From Geodermatophilus normandii (GTDB lineage Bacteria > Actinomycetota > Actinomycetes > Mycobacteriales > Geodermatophilaceae), in assembly GCF_003182485.1 (NCBI RefSeq), contig NZ_QGTX01000001.1, positions 2,496,001 through 2,560,000 on the forward strand: DNA of 64,000 bases, written 5' to 3'. The translations under genes and the position numbers were made by a program. The notes under the pieces were generated by a model. That model had not been told where the DNA came from and did no database searches. It saw nothing but the letters and a program-made list of their open reading frames with translations. Shown here in pieces: positions 34,307 to 44,098 of the stretch; the stretch's first letter is position 1; each line of letters begins with the position of its first letter.

Positions 34307-35344
34307 ATGGCAACGCTCGACCGCGACAAGGCCCTCGACATGGCCCTCGCCCAGATCGACAAGCAGTTCGGCAAGGGCTCGGTCATGCGGCTGGGCGACA
34401 ACCCGGCCCAGGCGATGAAGGTCATCCCGACCGGTTCCATCGCCCTCGACATCGCGCTCGGCATCGGCGGCCTGCCCCGTGGCCGCGTCATCGAGGTCTA
34501 CGGCCCGGAGGCCTCCGGTAAGACCACCGTCGCCCTGCACGCGGTGGCCAACGCCCAGGCCATGGGCGGCATCGCGGCCTTCATCGACGCCGAGCACGCG
34601 CTCGACCCCGAGTACGCCCGGGCCATCGGCGTCGACACCGACGCCCTGCTGGTCAGCCAGCCCGACACCGGTGAGCAGGCCCTCGAGATCGCCGACATGC
34701 TGATCCGCTCCGGCGCGCTCGACATCATCGTCATCGACTCCGTGGCGGCCCTCGTGCCCCGCGCCGAGATCGAGGGCGAGATGGGTGACAGCCACGTCGG
34801 TCTGCAGGCCCGCCTGATGAGCCAGGCGCTGCGCAAGATCACCGGTGCGCTGAACAACTCCGGCACCACCGCGATCTTCATCAACCAGCTGCGCGAGAAG
34901 GTGGGCATCGTCTACGGCTCGCCCGAGGTCACCACCGGTGGTCGTGCGCTGAAGTTCTACTCCTCGGTGCGCCTCGACGTCCGCCGGATCGAGACCCTCA
35001 AGCAGGGCACCGAGGCGGTCGGCAGCCGGGTCCGCGTCAAGGTGGTCAAGAACAAGGTCGCGGCTCCGTTCAAGCAGGCCGAGCTCGACCTGCTGTGGGG
35101 CCACGGCTTCAGCCGCGAGGGCGGCCTCATCGACGCCGGCGTCGAGCACGGCTTCATCCGCAAGTCCGGTGCCTGGTACACGTACGAGGGCGACCAGCTC
35201 GGCCAGGGCAAGGAGAACGTCCGCACCTTCCTGCGGGACAACCCCGACCTCGCCGACGAGATCGAGAAGAAGGTCAAGGAGAAGCTGGGCGTCGGCGCCA
35301 CCCTCGACGCGCCCGTCGCGGCCGCCGACCCGGTCGACTTCTGA
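34307..35344 (+). CDS. recA: recombinase RecA
   Basis: A 345-residue DNA strand-exchange ATPase and LexA co-protease. Walker A is GPEASGKT, Walker [13 protein letters not shown]. Loop segments are [23 protein letters not shown] and [28 protein letters not shown]. The C-terminus is acidic as usual. No intein is present, unlike in Mycobacterium tuberculosis. ATG 34307 is preferred to GTG 34298 because AAGGTGAG sits 5 bases upstream. Two promoters upstream suggest dual damage control. recX follows after 8 bases. Confidence 0.98.
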   Translation: MATLDRDKALDMALAQIDKQFGKGSVMRLGDNPAQAMKVIPTGSIALDIALGIGGLPRGRVIEVYGPEASGKTTVALHAVANAQAMGGIAAFIDAEHALDPEYARAIGVDTDALLVSQPDTGEQALEIADMLIRSGALDIIVIDSVAALVPRAEIEGEMGDSHVGLQARLMSQALRKITGALNNSGTTAIFINQLREKVGIVYGSPEVTTGGRALKFYSSVRLDVRRIETLKQGTEAVGSRVRVKVVKNKVAAPFKQAELDLLWGHGFSREGGLIDAGVEHGFIRKSGAWYTYEGDQLGQGKENVRTFLRDNPDLADEIEKKVKEKLGVGATLDAPVAAADPVDF

Positions 35345-35352
35345 GCGACCTC

Positions 35353-36072
35353 GTGACCGGCCGGCCGGCTTCGGGCCCGGAGTGGGCCGACCCCGAGCAG
35401 TCCGACCGACCCGCCGGCCGGCGTGGCCGCGGTCCCCGTGACCGCGCCGGCCGCTCCCGGCGGCGGGCCGGGCCGTCCCCTGACCCGGACGGCCCGCCCG
35501 CCGCCGACCCGGTGGCCGGCCCCGGTGGTCCCCGCGACGGTGCCGCCGACGACCAGGGCGATCCGGAGTCGGTCGCCCGCGCCATCTGCCTGCGGGCCCT
35601 GACCGGCTCGGCCAAGACGCGTTCGCAACTGGCCGACCTGCTGGAGCGGCGCGGGGTCCCCGAGGACGCCGCGTCCGCCGTCCTCGACCGGTTCGGCGAG
35701 GTCGGCCTCATCGACGACGCCGCCTTCGCGCGTGCCTGGGTGACCTCGCGGCAGGCCGGCCGCGGCCTGGCCCGCCGGGCGCTGCGGGCGGAGCTGCGGG
35801 CGAAGGGCGTCGACGGCGAGGACGCCGAGCAGGCTCTCGCCCAGGTCGACGACGAGGACGAGCGCGCCTCCGCGCGGCACCTCGTCGAGCGCCGCCTCCC
35901 GGCGCTGCGGCGGGTGGACCGGGTCACCGCCACCCGCCGCCTCGTGGGGATGCTGGCCCGCAAGGGCTACAACGGCGGCCTGGCCGGCGCGGTGGTCCGC
36001 GAGGTCCTCGAGGAGACCGGCTTCGGCGACGACGACTCCGACCTCACCGCCTGGGGCGGCGAGGAGGACTGA
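35353..36072 (+). CDS. recX: regulatory protein RecX
   Basis: 239 residues. RecX binds RecA filaments and limits their activity. The conserved part starts near residue 75 (ARAICLRALTGSAKTRSQLADLLERRGVPEDAASAVLDRFGEVGLIDDAAFARAWV) and holds the three-helix repeats. The first 70 or so residues are Arg/Pro/Gly-rich, presumably disordered, and unusually long. GTG 35353 is the first start after the recA stop in this frame. It is in the recA operon. Confidence 0.9.
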   Translation: MTGRPASGPEWADPEQSDRPAGRRGRGPRDRAGRSRRRAGPSPDPDGPPAADPVAGPGGPRDGAADDQGDPESVARAICLRALTGSAKTRSQLADLLERRGVPEDAASAVLDRFGEVGLIDDAAFARAWVTSRQAGRGLARRALRAELRAKGVDGEDAEQALAQVDDEDERASARHLVERRLPALRRVDRVTATRRLVGMLARKGYNGGLAGAVVREVLEETGFGDDDSDLTAWGGEED

Positions 36073-36083
36073 GCTCGGCCCGC

Positions 36084-36108
36084 GCACGCCGGCCCGTGGC
36101 CGGCGTGC
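36084..36108. terminator. terminator after recX, shared with the convergent gene
   Basis: Perfect 11-bp stem GCACGCCGGCC / GGCCGGCGTGC with a 3-base loop, 11 bases after the recX stop and 42 bases from the end of the minus-strand gene at 36151. Confidence 0.7.
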
Positions 36109-36150
36109 CTGCCGCCGTCCCGGGAGTGCGACGTCGGCCGAGCCGGGTGC

Positions 36151-36720
36151 TCAGCCCGCCAGCGGAGCGGCCAGCTGGGCGGGCATCGCCTGGGTCGCGA
36201 GTCCCTCGGCGCGCACGCCATCGGAGGGCACGGCGCGCACGCCATCGGAGGGCACGGTCCGGGTGGGCACCGCCTGCAGCGGCATGGCCTGGGTGGGCAG
36301 ACCGGCGGACGCGGGCCGTCCGGTCCACGCGGTGAGGTCCACGGCGACGCCGGCGGGCGCCTCGTCGTCGGCGACCAGCCACTCGCCCTCGCCCTCGATC
36401 CGGGCGGCCAGCCACTGCTGGATCTGCTGCTCGAAGGTGCGGTCGGGCACCACCGCAGGCCGGCTGACCGGGCCGAGGAAGGTCAGGTCGCGCTCGCCGC
36501 CGTCGGCATGCCGCAGCACGACCCGGCAGCGCGCCCGGCGGTGCCGCGCCGGCGGAACGGCCTCGCGGACGACGGCGGACCCCGCACCGGCGGCGACGGC
36601 GAACTGCGGTGCGGCCGCGCGCAGGCGGTTCACGAAGTCCTGGGCGACGTCGACCTGACCGTCGGGCAGGCGCACCATCGACGGCAGTGGCGGCACGACG
36701 GGGCGGAGAGCGGTGTCCAC
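36151..36720 (-). CDS. hypothetical protein at the end of the glutamate transporter operon
   Basis: 189 residues from GTG 36720 (MDTALRPVVPPLPSMVRLPDGQVDVAQDFVNRLRAAAP). I recognise no domain. The middle (RRARCRVVLRHADGGERDLTFLGPV, FEQQIQQWLAARIEGEGEWLVAD) looks like a compact alpha/beta fold. The tail is Pro/Thr/Ala-rich and contains VPSDGVRA twice, coded by a perfect 24-bp tandem duplication (36208-36231, 36232-36255). It has the same strand as gluD, 134 bases away. The start could also be a later methionine. Confidence 0.55.
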   Translation of the reverse strand: MDTALRPVVPPLPSMVRLPDGQVDVAQDFVNRLRAAAPQFAVAAGAGSAVVREAVPPARHRRARCRVVLRHADGGERDLTFLGPVSRPAVVPDRTFEQQIQQWLAARIEGEGEWLVADDEAPAGVAVDLTAWTGRPASAGLPTQAMPLQAVPTRTVPSDGVRAVPSDGVRAEGLATQAMPAQLAAPLAG

Positions 36721-36854
36721 GTCAGCCCTCTCGGCAGCCCGGCCGCCCGGCCTGACCACCCGCGGGGTGCGCGCGGGCGGCGGGACGGGCGGGACTCGCC
36801 GTGACCGTCCCGTGTCCCTGCGGTGGACGGCGGGACGGCGACGGGGCGGCGGGG

Positions 36855-37757
36855 TCAGGCCTTCGTGACCGTCCCGCCGCCCCCACCCATCTGCACGTCG
36901 GCCGGCAGCTCGACGTCGTCGACCGCCGCTGCCTTGGCGCTGCGGCGCGTGCGCTTCTCCACGTACTTGGCCAGCTGCGAGAGCAGCACGTTGACGATGA
37001 TGTAGATCAGCCCGGCGGCCACGTAGAGCTGGAAGGTGTACCGGTTGCCGAAGCTGAAGTTGAAGAACTCGACCAGGCTGCGCGCGGTCCGCAGCAGCTC
37101 CAGGTAGCTGACGATGAAGCCCAGCGAGGAGTCCTTGAGCAGGACGACCAGCTGGGCCACCAGGACCGGCAGCATCCGGCGCACCGCCTGCGGCAGCAGG
37201 ACCAGCGTCATGACCTGTGTCTTGCGCATGCCGAGGGCGAAGGCCGCCTCGCGCTGCCCGCGGTCGACCGACAGGATCCCGGCCCGGAAGATCTCGGCCA
37301 GGACCGCCATGTTGTAGAGCGTCAGGCCCAGCACCAGCGCGCGGAACGCGGTCATCGGGACGCCGACGGTCGGCAGGAACAGCAGGCAGAACAGGATCAG
37401 GATCAGCAGCGGCACGGCGCGGAAGAACTCGATGAGGACGCCGACCGGGATGCGCACCCAGCGGTGGTCGGAGAGCCGGCCGACGGCGAGCAGCGCGCCG
37501 AGGAGGGTGGCCAGCACCATGCCGACCGCGGCCACGCTGAGGGTGTTGAGCAGGCCCTCGCCGAGCGCCTGCGGCACGCCGGACGCCGGGTCGAAGAGCA
37601 CCGCCCACCGGTCGCCCTCGAGCTGGCCGTTGGCGTAGAGGCGGTAGAGCGCCAGTCCCACGAGGGCGACGATGACGAGGGCACCGACCACGGTGCCGAT
37701 GCGCTGCCGACGGCGGGCGCGGGGCCCCGGCAGGTCGAACAGGACGGTGCTGCTCAT
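36855..37757 (-). CDS. gluD: glutamate ABC transporter permease GluD
   Basis: A 300-residue polar-amino-acid permease. The EAA-loop region reads REAAFALGMRKTQVMTLVLLPQAVRRMLPVL, preceded by FFRAVPLLILILFCLLFLP. An N-terminal helix VVGALVIVALVGLALYRLYANGQ is typical of GluD. ATG 37757 overlaps the gluC stop (ATGA). Together with GluC it forms the membrane channel for glutamate uptake. Confidence 0.9.
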   Translation of the reverse strand: MSSTVLFDLPGPRARRRQRIGTVVGALVIVALVGLALYRLYANGQLEGDRWAVLFDPASGVPQALGEGLLNTLSVAAVGMVLATLLGALLAVGRLSDHRWVRIPVGVLIEFFRAVPLLILILFCLLFLPTVGVPMTAFRALVLGLTLYNMAVLAEIFRAGILSVDRGQREAAFALGMRKTQVMTLVLLPQAVRRMLPVLVAQLVVLLKDSSLGFIVSYLELLRTARSLVEFFNFSFGNRYTFQLYVAAGLIYIIVNVLLSQLAKYVEKRTRRSAKAAAVDDVELPADVQMGGGGGTVTKA

Positions 37758-38404
37758 CGGACGATCGCCACCCGGTTCTCGACCACCCGGATCAGCCAGG
37801 CGGAGGGCAGTGTGATGACGAGGTAGCCGGCGACGACCGCGGCGAACACGCTCAGCAGCTGGTCGGCGTTGGCGTTGGCGAGGCGCTGCAGCGCGGCGGT
37901 CAGGTCGGTGACGGCGAAGCCGGCGGCGATCGAGGTGTTCTTCGCCAGCGCGATCCACACGTTGCCCAGCGGCGGGACGACCGTCCGGAAGGCCTGGGGG
38001 AGGACGACCTGGCGCAGGGACTGCCCGAAGGTCAGCCCCAGCGCGCGGGCCGCCTCGGCCTGCCCGGGCGGGACGGCGTTGATGCCCGACCGCAGCGCCT
38101 CGCAGACGAACGCCGCGGTGTAGAGCGACAGGGCAGCCACGGCGGTGATGAACCGGCTCGGGAACTGCAGGTCGATCTGCACGATGCCGAAGGCGAGGAA
38201 GAAGAACACCACCGTCAGCGGGGTGTTGCGGAAGACCTCGACGTAGAAGGTGGCCAGCCCGCGCAGCGGCGGAACGGGACTCACCCGCATGCCGGCGAGC
38301 ACGGTGCCGAGCACCAGCGCGCACACGCCGCTGACGACCGCCAGGGAGAGCGTCGTCAGGAACGCGCTCCACAACAGGTCGGAGTTGTCGCTGAGGAACT
38401 GCAC
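37754..38404 (-). CDS. gluC: glutamate ABC transporter permease GluC
   Basis: A 216-residue permease: VFRNTPLTVVFFFLAFGIV and the EAA region AEAARALGLTFGQSLRQVVLPQAFRTVVPPL, five or so helices. GTG 38404 is the first start after the intercistronic hairpin. Stop overlaps gluD start. Confidence 0.9.
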   Translation of the reverse strand: MQFLSDNSDLLWSAFLTTLSLAVVSGVCALVLGTVLAGMRVSPVPPLRGLATFYVEVFRNTPLTVVFFFLAFGIVQIDLQFPSRFITAVAALSLYTAAFVCEALRSGINAVPPGQAEAARALGLTFGQSLRQVVLPQAFRTVVPPLGNVWIALAKNTSIAAGFAVTDLTAALQRLANANADQLLSVFAAVVAGYLVITLPSAWLIRVVENRVAIVR

Positions 38405-38429
38405 CGCGCCCTCGATCAGTCAGGGGCGC

Positions 38430-38462
38430 GACGCCGCCGGGCGGAGCCCGCCCGGCGGCGTC
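38430..38462 (-). terminator. strong stem-loop between gluB and gluC
   Basis: Perfect 15-bp stem (left arm GACGCCGCCGGGCGG) with a 3-base loop, 20 bases after the gluB stop inside the operon. It probably ends part of the transcripts or shields the 3' end of gluAB mRNA, giving more binding protein than permease. Confidence 0.65.
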
Positions 38463-38481
38463 ACGGCCGGTCGAGTGGGGA

Positions 38482-39375
38482 TCAGTACCGGTCGACCGTC
38501 GGGGGCTCGGGAGCCTCCTCGCCGGTGATCGAACCGGCGGTGCGGTCCCACGCGTCGGCCCAGCGGCCGTCCTCGAACGCCTCCTCGAGCACGTCGTTGA
38601 TGAAGTTCCGGAAGTCGGTGTCACCGAGCTCCAGGCCGATGCCGTACGGCTCCTCGGTGAACGGGTTGCCCACGAGCTCGAAGGCGCCGTCGCTGCCGGC
38701 CACCAGGCCCGTGAGGATGACGTTGTCGGTGGTGACCGCCTGGACGTTGCCGTTGCGCAGGTCGTCGGCGCACTTGGAGTAGACGTCGTAGGTCGTCAGC
38801 TGCGCCTCCGGGTAGTTGTCCCGGATGTTCTGCGCGGGGGTCGAGCCCTCGACGGAGCAGACCGTCTTGCCGGCCAGGTCGTCGGGACCCTCGATGCCCT
38901 CGGGGTTGCCCTCGGCCACCATGATGTCCTGGCCGGCGATGTAGTACGGGCCGGCGAAGTCGACGACCTGCTTGCGCGCGTCGTTGATCGTGTAGGTCGC
39001 CACGACCATGTCGACCTGGCCGTTCTGGATGAACGGCTCCCGGTTGGCCGACACCGTCTCGGTCCAGGTGATGCCGCCCTCGTCGATGCCGAGCTCGGCC
39101 GCCACGAGCTTGGCGATCTCGACGTCGAAGCCCTCGGGGTCCCCGGTCTGCGGGTTCAGCAGGCCGAAGCCGGGCTGGTCGTACTTGGTGCCGATCGTGA
39201 TCGCGCCGGCCTCGCTCAGCTCGGCCATCGTCGACCCCGCGGGGAAGTCGACGTCCTCGGCGACGGTCGGGGCGCTCGAGGACTCCTCGGCCGCCTGGTT
39301 GCCGGCCTCGCTGGAGCAGGCGGCCAGGGTCAGGCCGAGGGCGGCGAAGGCCGCGATCCTGCGGGTGCTGCGCAT
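38482..39375 (-). CDS. gluB: glutamate-binding lipoprotein GluB
   Basis: A 297-residue periplasmic-type binding protein anchored by a lipid at the cysteine of LAAC (residues about 17-20: MRSTRRIAAFAALGLTLAAC). Body: GTKYDQPGFGLLNPQTGDPEGFDVEIAKLVAAELGI, then DMVVATYTINDARKQVVDFAGPYY, the SBP family 3 signature. It captures glutamate (or related acidic amino acids) outside the membrane. ATG start with GGAGG upstream. A stem-loop follows before gluC. Confidence 0.92.
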   Translation of the reverse strand: MRSTRRIAAFAALGLTLAACSSEAGNQAAEESSSAPTVAEDVDFPAGSTMAELSEAGAITIGTKYDQPGFGLLNPQTGDPEGFDVEIAKLVAAELGIDEGGITWTETVSANREPFIQNGQVDMVVATYTINDARKQVVDFAGPYYIAGQDIMVAEGNPEGIEGPDDLAGKTVCSVEGSTPAQNIRDNYPEAQLTTYDVYSKCADDLRNGNVQAVTTDNVILTGLVAGSDGAFELVGNPFTEEPYGIGLELGDTDFRNFINDVLEEAFEDGRWADAWDRTAGSITGEEAPEPPTVDRY

Positions 39376-39398
39376 GGGTGTGTCCTCCCGTGGGTGGG

Positions 39399-40154
<756 letters not shown>

Positions 40155-40218
40155 CCGTTGGACCCTAGGGCCGCGTGGGGACGGCGAGGTCCCGGAGGCA
40201 TCACGAACCAGTAACGAA

Positions 40219-40279
40219 GGCGGTCACGGCCCGTCACCGCGCCGGCCGGGCTCCGGAAGGAGGGCGGTCACGGCCCGTC
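40219..40279. repeat. 17-bp perfect direct repeat between gluA and miaB
   Basis: GGCGGTCACGGCCCGTC occurs at 40219-40235 and 40263-40279, 44 bases apart start to start, about four helical turns. It lies upstream of both divergent genes, so a regulator binding both copies is conceivable. Confidence 0.6.
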
Positions 40280-40310
40280 GGGAGAGCCGCGCCGTACCCT
40301 CGTCAGCGCC

Positions 40311-41762
40311 ATGGGTACACAGGTCGACAGCCCGCAGCGCACCTACCGTGTGCGCACCTACGGGTGCCAGATGAACGTCCACGACTCCGAGCGCCTGTCC
40401 GGGCTGCTGGAGGCCGCCGGCTTCGCCGCCGCGCCGGAGGGGGAGGACGCCGACGTCGTCGTCCTGAACACCTGCGCGGTGCGGGAGAACGCCGACAACC
40501 GCCTCTACGGCAACCTCGGCCACCTGCGCCCGGTGAAGGACGCGCACCCGGGCATGCAGATCGCCGTCGGCGGGTGCCTGGCGCAGAAGGACCGCGGCGA
40601 GATCGTGAACCGGGCGCCGTGGGTCGACGTCGTCTTCGGGACGCACAACGTCGGCTCGCTGCCGGCGCTGCTGGAGCGGGCGCGGCACAACGCCGAGGCG
40701 CAGGTGGAGATCGCCGAGGCGCTCGAGGTGTTCCCGTCGACGCTGCCGGCGAAGCGGGACTCGGCCTACGCCGGCTGGGTCTCCATCAGCGTCGGGTGCA
40801 ACAACACGTGCACGTTCTGCATCGTCCCGGCGCTGCGCGGCAAGGAGAAGGACCGCCGGCCGGGCGAGATCCTCGCCGAGGTGCAGGCGCTGGTCGACCA
40901 GGGCGTGCTCGAGGTGACCCTGCTGGGGCAGAACGTCAACGCCTACGGGGTGGAGTTCCGCGACCGGGGCGCGTTCGCCGACCTGCTGCGCGCGACCGGC
41001 CGCATCGAGGGCCTGGAGCGGGTCCGCTTCACCAGCCCGCACCCGCGGGAGTTCACCGACGACGTCGTCGAGGCGATGGCCGAGACCCCGGCGGTCTGCC
41101 ACCAGCTGCACATGCCGCTGCAGAGCGGGTCGGACGAGGTGCTGCGCCGGATGCGCCGCGGCTACCGGCAGGAGCGCTACCTCGGGATCATCGACCGCGT
41201 CCGCGCCGCGATGCCCGACGCCGCCATCACCACCGACGTCATCGTCGGCTTCCCGGGCGAGACCGAGGCCGACTTCGAGCAGACCCTCGAGGTGGTGCGG
41301 CGGGCGCGCTTCGCCAGCGCCTTCACCTTCCAGTACTCCAAGCGCCCCGGGACGCCGGCCGCCGAGATGGACGGCCAGCTGCCCAAGGAGGTCGTGCAGG
41401 AGCGCTACCTGCGGCTGACCGCGCTGCAGGAGGAGATCAGCTGGGCGGAGAACCGCGCGCAGGTCGGCCGCACGGTCGAGCTGCTGGCCGCGGCGGGGGA
41501 GGGCAGCAAGGACGCCCGCACCGGCCGGATGAGCGGCCGCGCCCGCGACGGCCGGCTGGTGCACTTCGCCGGAGGCGCGGGCGTGCGGCCCGGCGACGTC
41601 GTCGAGACCGTCGTGACCGCCGCCGCGCCGCACCACCTGGTCGCCGACGGCCCGCTGCTGTCGCACCGGCGCACCCGGGCCGGGGACGCGCACGAGGCCG
41701 GCACCCGGCCGACCACGCCCGGCGTGCTGCTCGGCATGCCGCGCGTCGGCGCCCCCGTCTAG
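40311..41762 (+). CDS. miaB: tRNA-2-methylthio-N6-isopentenyladenosine synthase MiaB
   Basis: A 483-residue radical-SAM methylthiotransferase that modifies A37 of tRNAs after MiaA. N-terminal cluster domain: [24 protein letters not shown] and [21 protein letters not shown]. Radical SAM motif: CNNTCTFC. C-terminal TRAM domain near residues 380-450. ATG 40311; TACCCT at 40295-40300 could be its -10, leaving a very short leader. The partner enzyme miaA is at 44095. Confidence 0.94.
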   Translation: MGTQVDSPQRTYRVRTYGCQMNVHDSERLSGLLEAAGFAAAPEGEDADVVVLNTCAVRENADNRLYGNLGHLRPVKDAHPGMQIAVGGCLAQKDRGEIVNRAPWVDVVFGTHNVGSLPALLERARHNAEAQVEIAEALEVFPSTLPAKRDSAYAGWVSISVGCNNTCTFCIVPALRGKEKDRRPGEILAEVQALVDQGVLEVTLLGQNVNAYGVEFRDRGAFADLLRATGRIEGLERVRFTSPHPREFTDDVVEAMAETPAVCHQLHMPLQSGSDEVLRRMRRGYRQERYLGIIDRVRAAMPDAAITTDVIVGFPGETEADFEQTLEVVRRARFASAFTFQYSKRPGTPAAEMDGQLPKEVVQERYLRLTALQEEISWAENRAQVGRTVELLAAAGEGSKDARTGRMSGRARDGRLVHFAGGAGVRPGDVVETVVTAAAPHHLVADGPLLSHRRTRAGDAHEAGTRPTTPGVLLGMPRVGAPV

Positions 41763-41779
41763 ACCCCGCACGGCGGAGA

Positions 41780-41805
41780 GGCCCGCCCGGTGGTCCGGGC
41801 GGGCC
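41780..41805. terminator. bidirectional terminator between miaB and the DUF349 gene
   Basis: Perfect 11-bp stem GGCCCGCCCGG / CCGGGCGGGCC, loop TGGT, 17 bases after the miaB stop and 15 before the end of the convergent gene. Confidence 0.75.
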
Positions 41806-41820
41806 CCTGTCATGCGTCGG

Positions 41821-43362
41821 CTACCGGCGGGAGGCGGTCTTCTCGGCCTCGGCGAGCCACTCGCGCCGGGTCTCGAGGTTGGCCCGGGCCTCCTCGATGC
41901 GACGGGCGTTGCCGGCCGCCTCGGCCTTGGCCAGCTGCTCCTCGGCCTTGGTGACCGCGGCCCGCATCGAGGCGACCATCGGGTTCTCCGGCGCGGTGCG
42001 CACCCGGCCCGCGTCGGAGGCCCCGCGCACCTTCTGCTCGACGGCCTGCATGCGGTCCTCGAGTGAGCGCATCGCCCCGCGCGGCACGTGGCCGATCGCG
42101 TCGTAGCGCTCCTGGATCCGGCGCAGCGCGGCCTGGGCGCCGCGCAGGTCGGTGGAGGGGTCCAGCTTCTCGGCCTCGGCCAGCAGCTCCTCCTTCGCCT
42201 GCTGGTTGGCCAGCTGCTCGGAGTTGCGCACCTTGTCCGACTCGGCGCGCGCGGTGAAGAAGACGTCCTGCGCGGCGCGGAACTGCTTCCACAGGTCGTC
42301 GTCGCCGTCGCGGCCGGTGCGCGGCACGGCCTTCCAGCGGTCCATGAGCGAGCGCATGGCGGCGCTCGTGGGGCCCCAGTCGGTCGACGTCGCCAGCCGC
42401 TGCGCCTCGGCGATGAGCTCCTGCTTGGCCGCGCGCGCCTCGCCCTTCTGGGCGTCGAGGGCGGCGAAGTGTGCCCCGCGGCGGCGGCCGAAGGCGTCGC
42501 GGGCGGCGGCGAAGCGCGTCCACAGCGCCTCGTCGGTCTTGCGGTCGATGCCGCGGATCGTCTTCCACTCCTCGACGATGGCCTTGAGCCGGTCGCCGGC
42601 GGCCTTCCACGACGTCGACTCCGCGGCGATCTGCTCGGCCTCGGCGGCCAGCGCCTCCTTGCGGGCGATCTGCGCGGCCCGCGCGGCGGCCTTCTCCGCG
42701 CGCGACTCGGCGGCCGCGGAGTCGGCGGTGCCCACCATCGCGCGGGCGCGCGCTGCCAGGCCGTCGAGGTCGCCGACGGCGGTGGCGGCAGGGATCGTCT
42801 CGGCCAGCGCCTGCGCCTTGGCCTTGAGCTCGTTGGGGTTGCCGGTGTGCGCCTTCAGCCGCGCCTCGAGCAGCGAGACCTCGGTGGCCAGGTCGTCGTA
42901 GCGGCGGGCGAAGTGCGCCAGCCCCGCGGCGGGGTCCCCGGCCTGCCAGGAGCCGACCGCCCGCTCGCCGTCGGCCGTGCGCACGTAGACGGTGCCGTCC
43001 TCGTCCACCCGCCCCCACTGCGCGGGGTCCGACACCGCCTCGGCGACCGGCGCGGGCGCCGACTCCGCCGGGGCGACGGCGCCGGGAGTGACGGACTCCG
43101 GGACGACGGCCTCCCCGGGCGCGGCTCCCTCGGGCGCGGCTCCCTCGGGCGCGGCTCCTTCCGGCGCGGCTCCCTCCGGCGCAGCGGCTCCCGGTGCGGC
43201 CTCCTCAGGGGTGCTCCCGGTGGCCGTCGGGTCGGTCAGCGCTGCCGCCGCGGGGGTGGGCGCGGCGGGCGTCCCGGCCTCCGGGGTGACCGCGTCGGGA
43301 CCGGTCGTCTCGGGCGGGGGGACCTGCTGCGACCCGTCTCCGGGGTTCTCCGTGCTCGACAC
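41821..43362 (-). CDS. DUF349 domain protein
   Basis: 513 residues. The N-terminal 130 residues are Pro/Ala/Glu-rich and include four or five copies of PEGAA coded by 15-bp repeats (about 43120-43200). Long helical DUF349 repeats follow: WKAAGDRLKAIVEEWKTIRGIDRKTDEALWTRFAAARDAFGRRRGAHFAALDAQ and WKAVPRTGRDGDDDLWKQFRAAQDVFFTARA. DUF349 proteins are cytoplasmic, coiled-coil-rich and of unsettled function. GTG 43362 has GACACT 7 bases upstream. It is divergent, 40 bases apart, from the gene at 43403. Confidence 0.85.
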   Translation of the reverse strand: MSSTENPGDGSQQVPPPETTGPDAVTPEAGTPAAPTPAAAALTDPTATGSTPEEAAPGAAAPEGAAPEGAAPEGAAPEGAAPGEAVVPESVTPGAVAPAESAPAPVAEAVSDPAQWGRVDEDGTVYVRTADGERAVGSWQAGDPAAGLAHFARRYDDLATEVSLLEARLKAHTGNPNELKAKAQALAETIPAATAVGDLDGLAARARAMVGTADSAAAESRAEKAAARAAQIARKEALAAEAEQIAAESTSWKAAGDRLKAIVEEWKTIRGIDRKTDEALWTRFAAARDAFGRRRGAHFAALDAQKGEARAAKQELIAEAQRLATSTDWGPTSAAMRSLMDRWKAVPRTGRDGDDDLWKQFRAAQDVFFTARAESDKVRNSEQLANQQAKEELLAEAEKLDPSTDLRGAQAALRRIQERYDAIGHVPRGAMRSLEDRMQAVEQKVRGASDAGRVRTAPENPMVASMRAAVTKAEEQLAKAEAAGNARRIEEARANLETRREWLAEAEKTASRR

Positions 43363-43369
43363 GCACCGC

Positions 43370-43396
43370 AGTGTCCCACGCCGCATCGGCGACACT
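43370..43396. promoter_or_regulatory. paired divergent leaderless promoters
   Basis: GACACT on the minus strand (43375-43370) lies 7 bases before GTG 43362. GACACT on the plus strand (43391-43396) lies 6 bases before GTG 43403. Only 40 bases separate the two start codons, so expression of the two genes is probably mutually dependent. Confidence 0.4.
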
Positions 43397-43402
43397 GCTG
43401 CG

Positions 43403-44098
43403 GTGAGCAGCCCGCCCGCCGGACCGGCCTCGGTCGCCTTCTGCCCGTGCCCGCCGCTGCTGCTCCCCGAGGTCGCCGGCCGGGCCGCCGCGGACACCGC
43501 CGCGCTGCGCGCCGCGTGCGCCGCGGCCGTCGACGCCCTCGTCGCCGGCCGGCCCGATGCCGTGGTGCTCGTGGGTCCCGGTGCGCGGGGGCGGTACAGG
43601 CCCGGCGACGGCGGGGACTTCCGCGGCTTCGGCGTGGACCTCGCCGTGCCGCTGGACGGCGCCGCGCGTCCCGACGGGCGGCGCCTGCCGCTGTCGCTGA
43701 CCGTCGGGGCGTGGCTGCTCGACCGCGCCGGGTACGCCGGCCCCCGGGTCGGTGCCGCGCCGGAGGAGGTCGCCGCCGCCGTCGCGGACCTGCCCGGCCG
43801 CACCGGCCTGCTCGTCATGGGGGACGGCTCGGCCCGGCGCAGCGAGAAGGCGCCCGGCCACCTCGACCCGGCGGCCGGGCCCTTCGACGCCGCCGTGGCC
43901 GCCGCGCTCGCCCGAGGCGACGCCGCTGCCCTCGCCGCGCTCGACCCGGCGGAGGGGGAGCGGCTGCTCGCCGCCGGCGTCCCGGCCTGGCGGGCGGCCG
44001 GCGCGCTGCTCGCCGGCCGTGACGTCGACGCCGCCCTGCTGCTCGACGCCGCACCGTTCGGCGTCGGGTACCTGGTCGCCTCCTGGACAGCGGCGTGA
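43403..44098 (+). CDS. class III extradiol dioxygenase-like protein upstream of miaA
   Basis: 231 residues: VAFCPCPPLLLPEVAGRAAADTAALRAACAAAVDALVAGRPDAVVLVGPG resembles the LigB-type fold. It corresponds in position to the conserved alanine-rich protein beside miaA in mycobacteria (Rv2728c, from memory). The family's metal histidines are not evident, so an enzyme role is doubtful. The start GTG 43403 is set by the -10 hexamer 6 bases upstream and by VAFCPCPPLL being the conserved start. It overlaps miaA by 4 bases (GTGA). Confidence 0.72.
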   Translation: MSSPPAGPASVAFCPCPPLLLPEVAGRAAADTAALRAACAAAVDALVAGRPDAVVLVGPGARGRYRPGDGGDFRGFGVDLAVPLDGAARPDGRRLPLSLTVGAWLLDRAGYAGPRVGAAPEEVAAAVADLPGRTGLLVMGDGSARRSEKAPGHLDPAAGPFDAAVAAALARGDAAALAALDPAEGERLLAAGVPAWRAAGALLAGRDVDAALLLDAAPFGVGYLVASWTAA

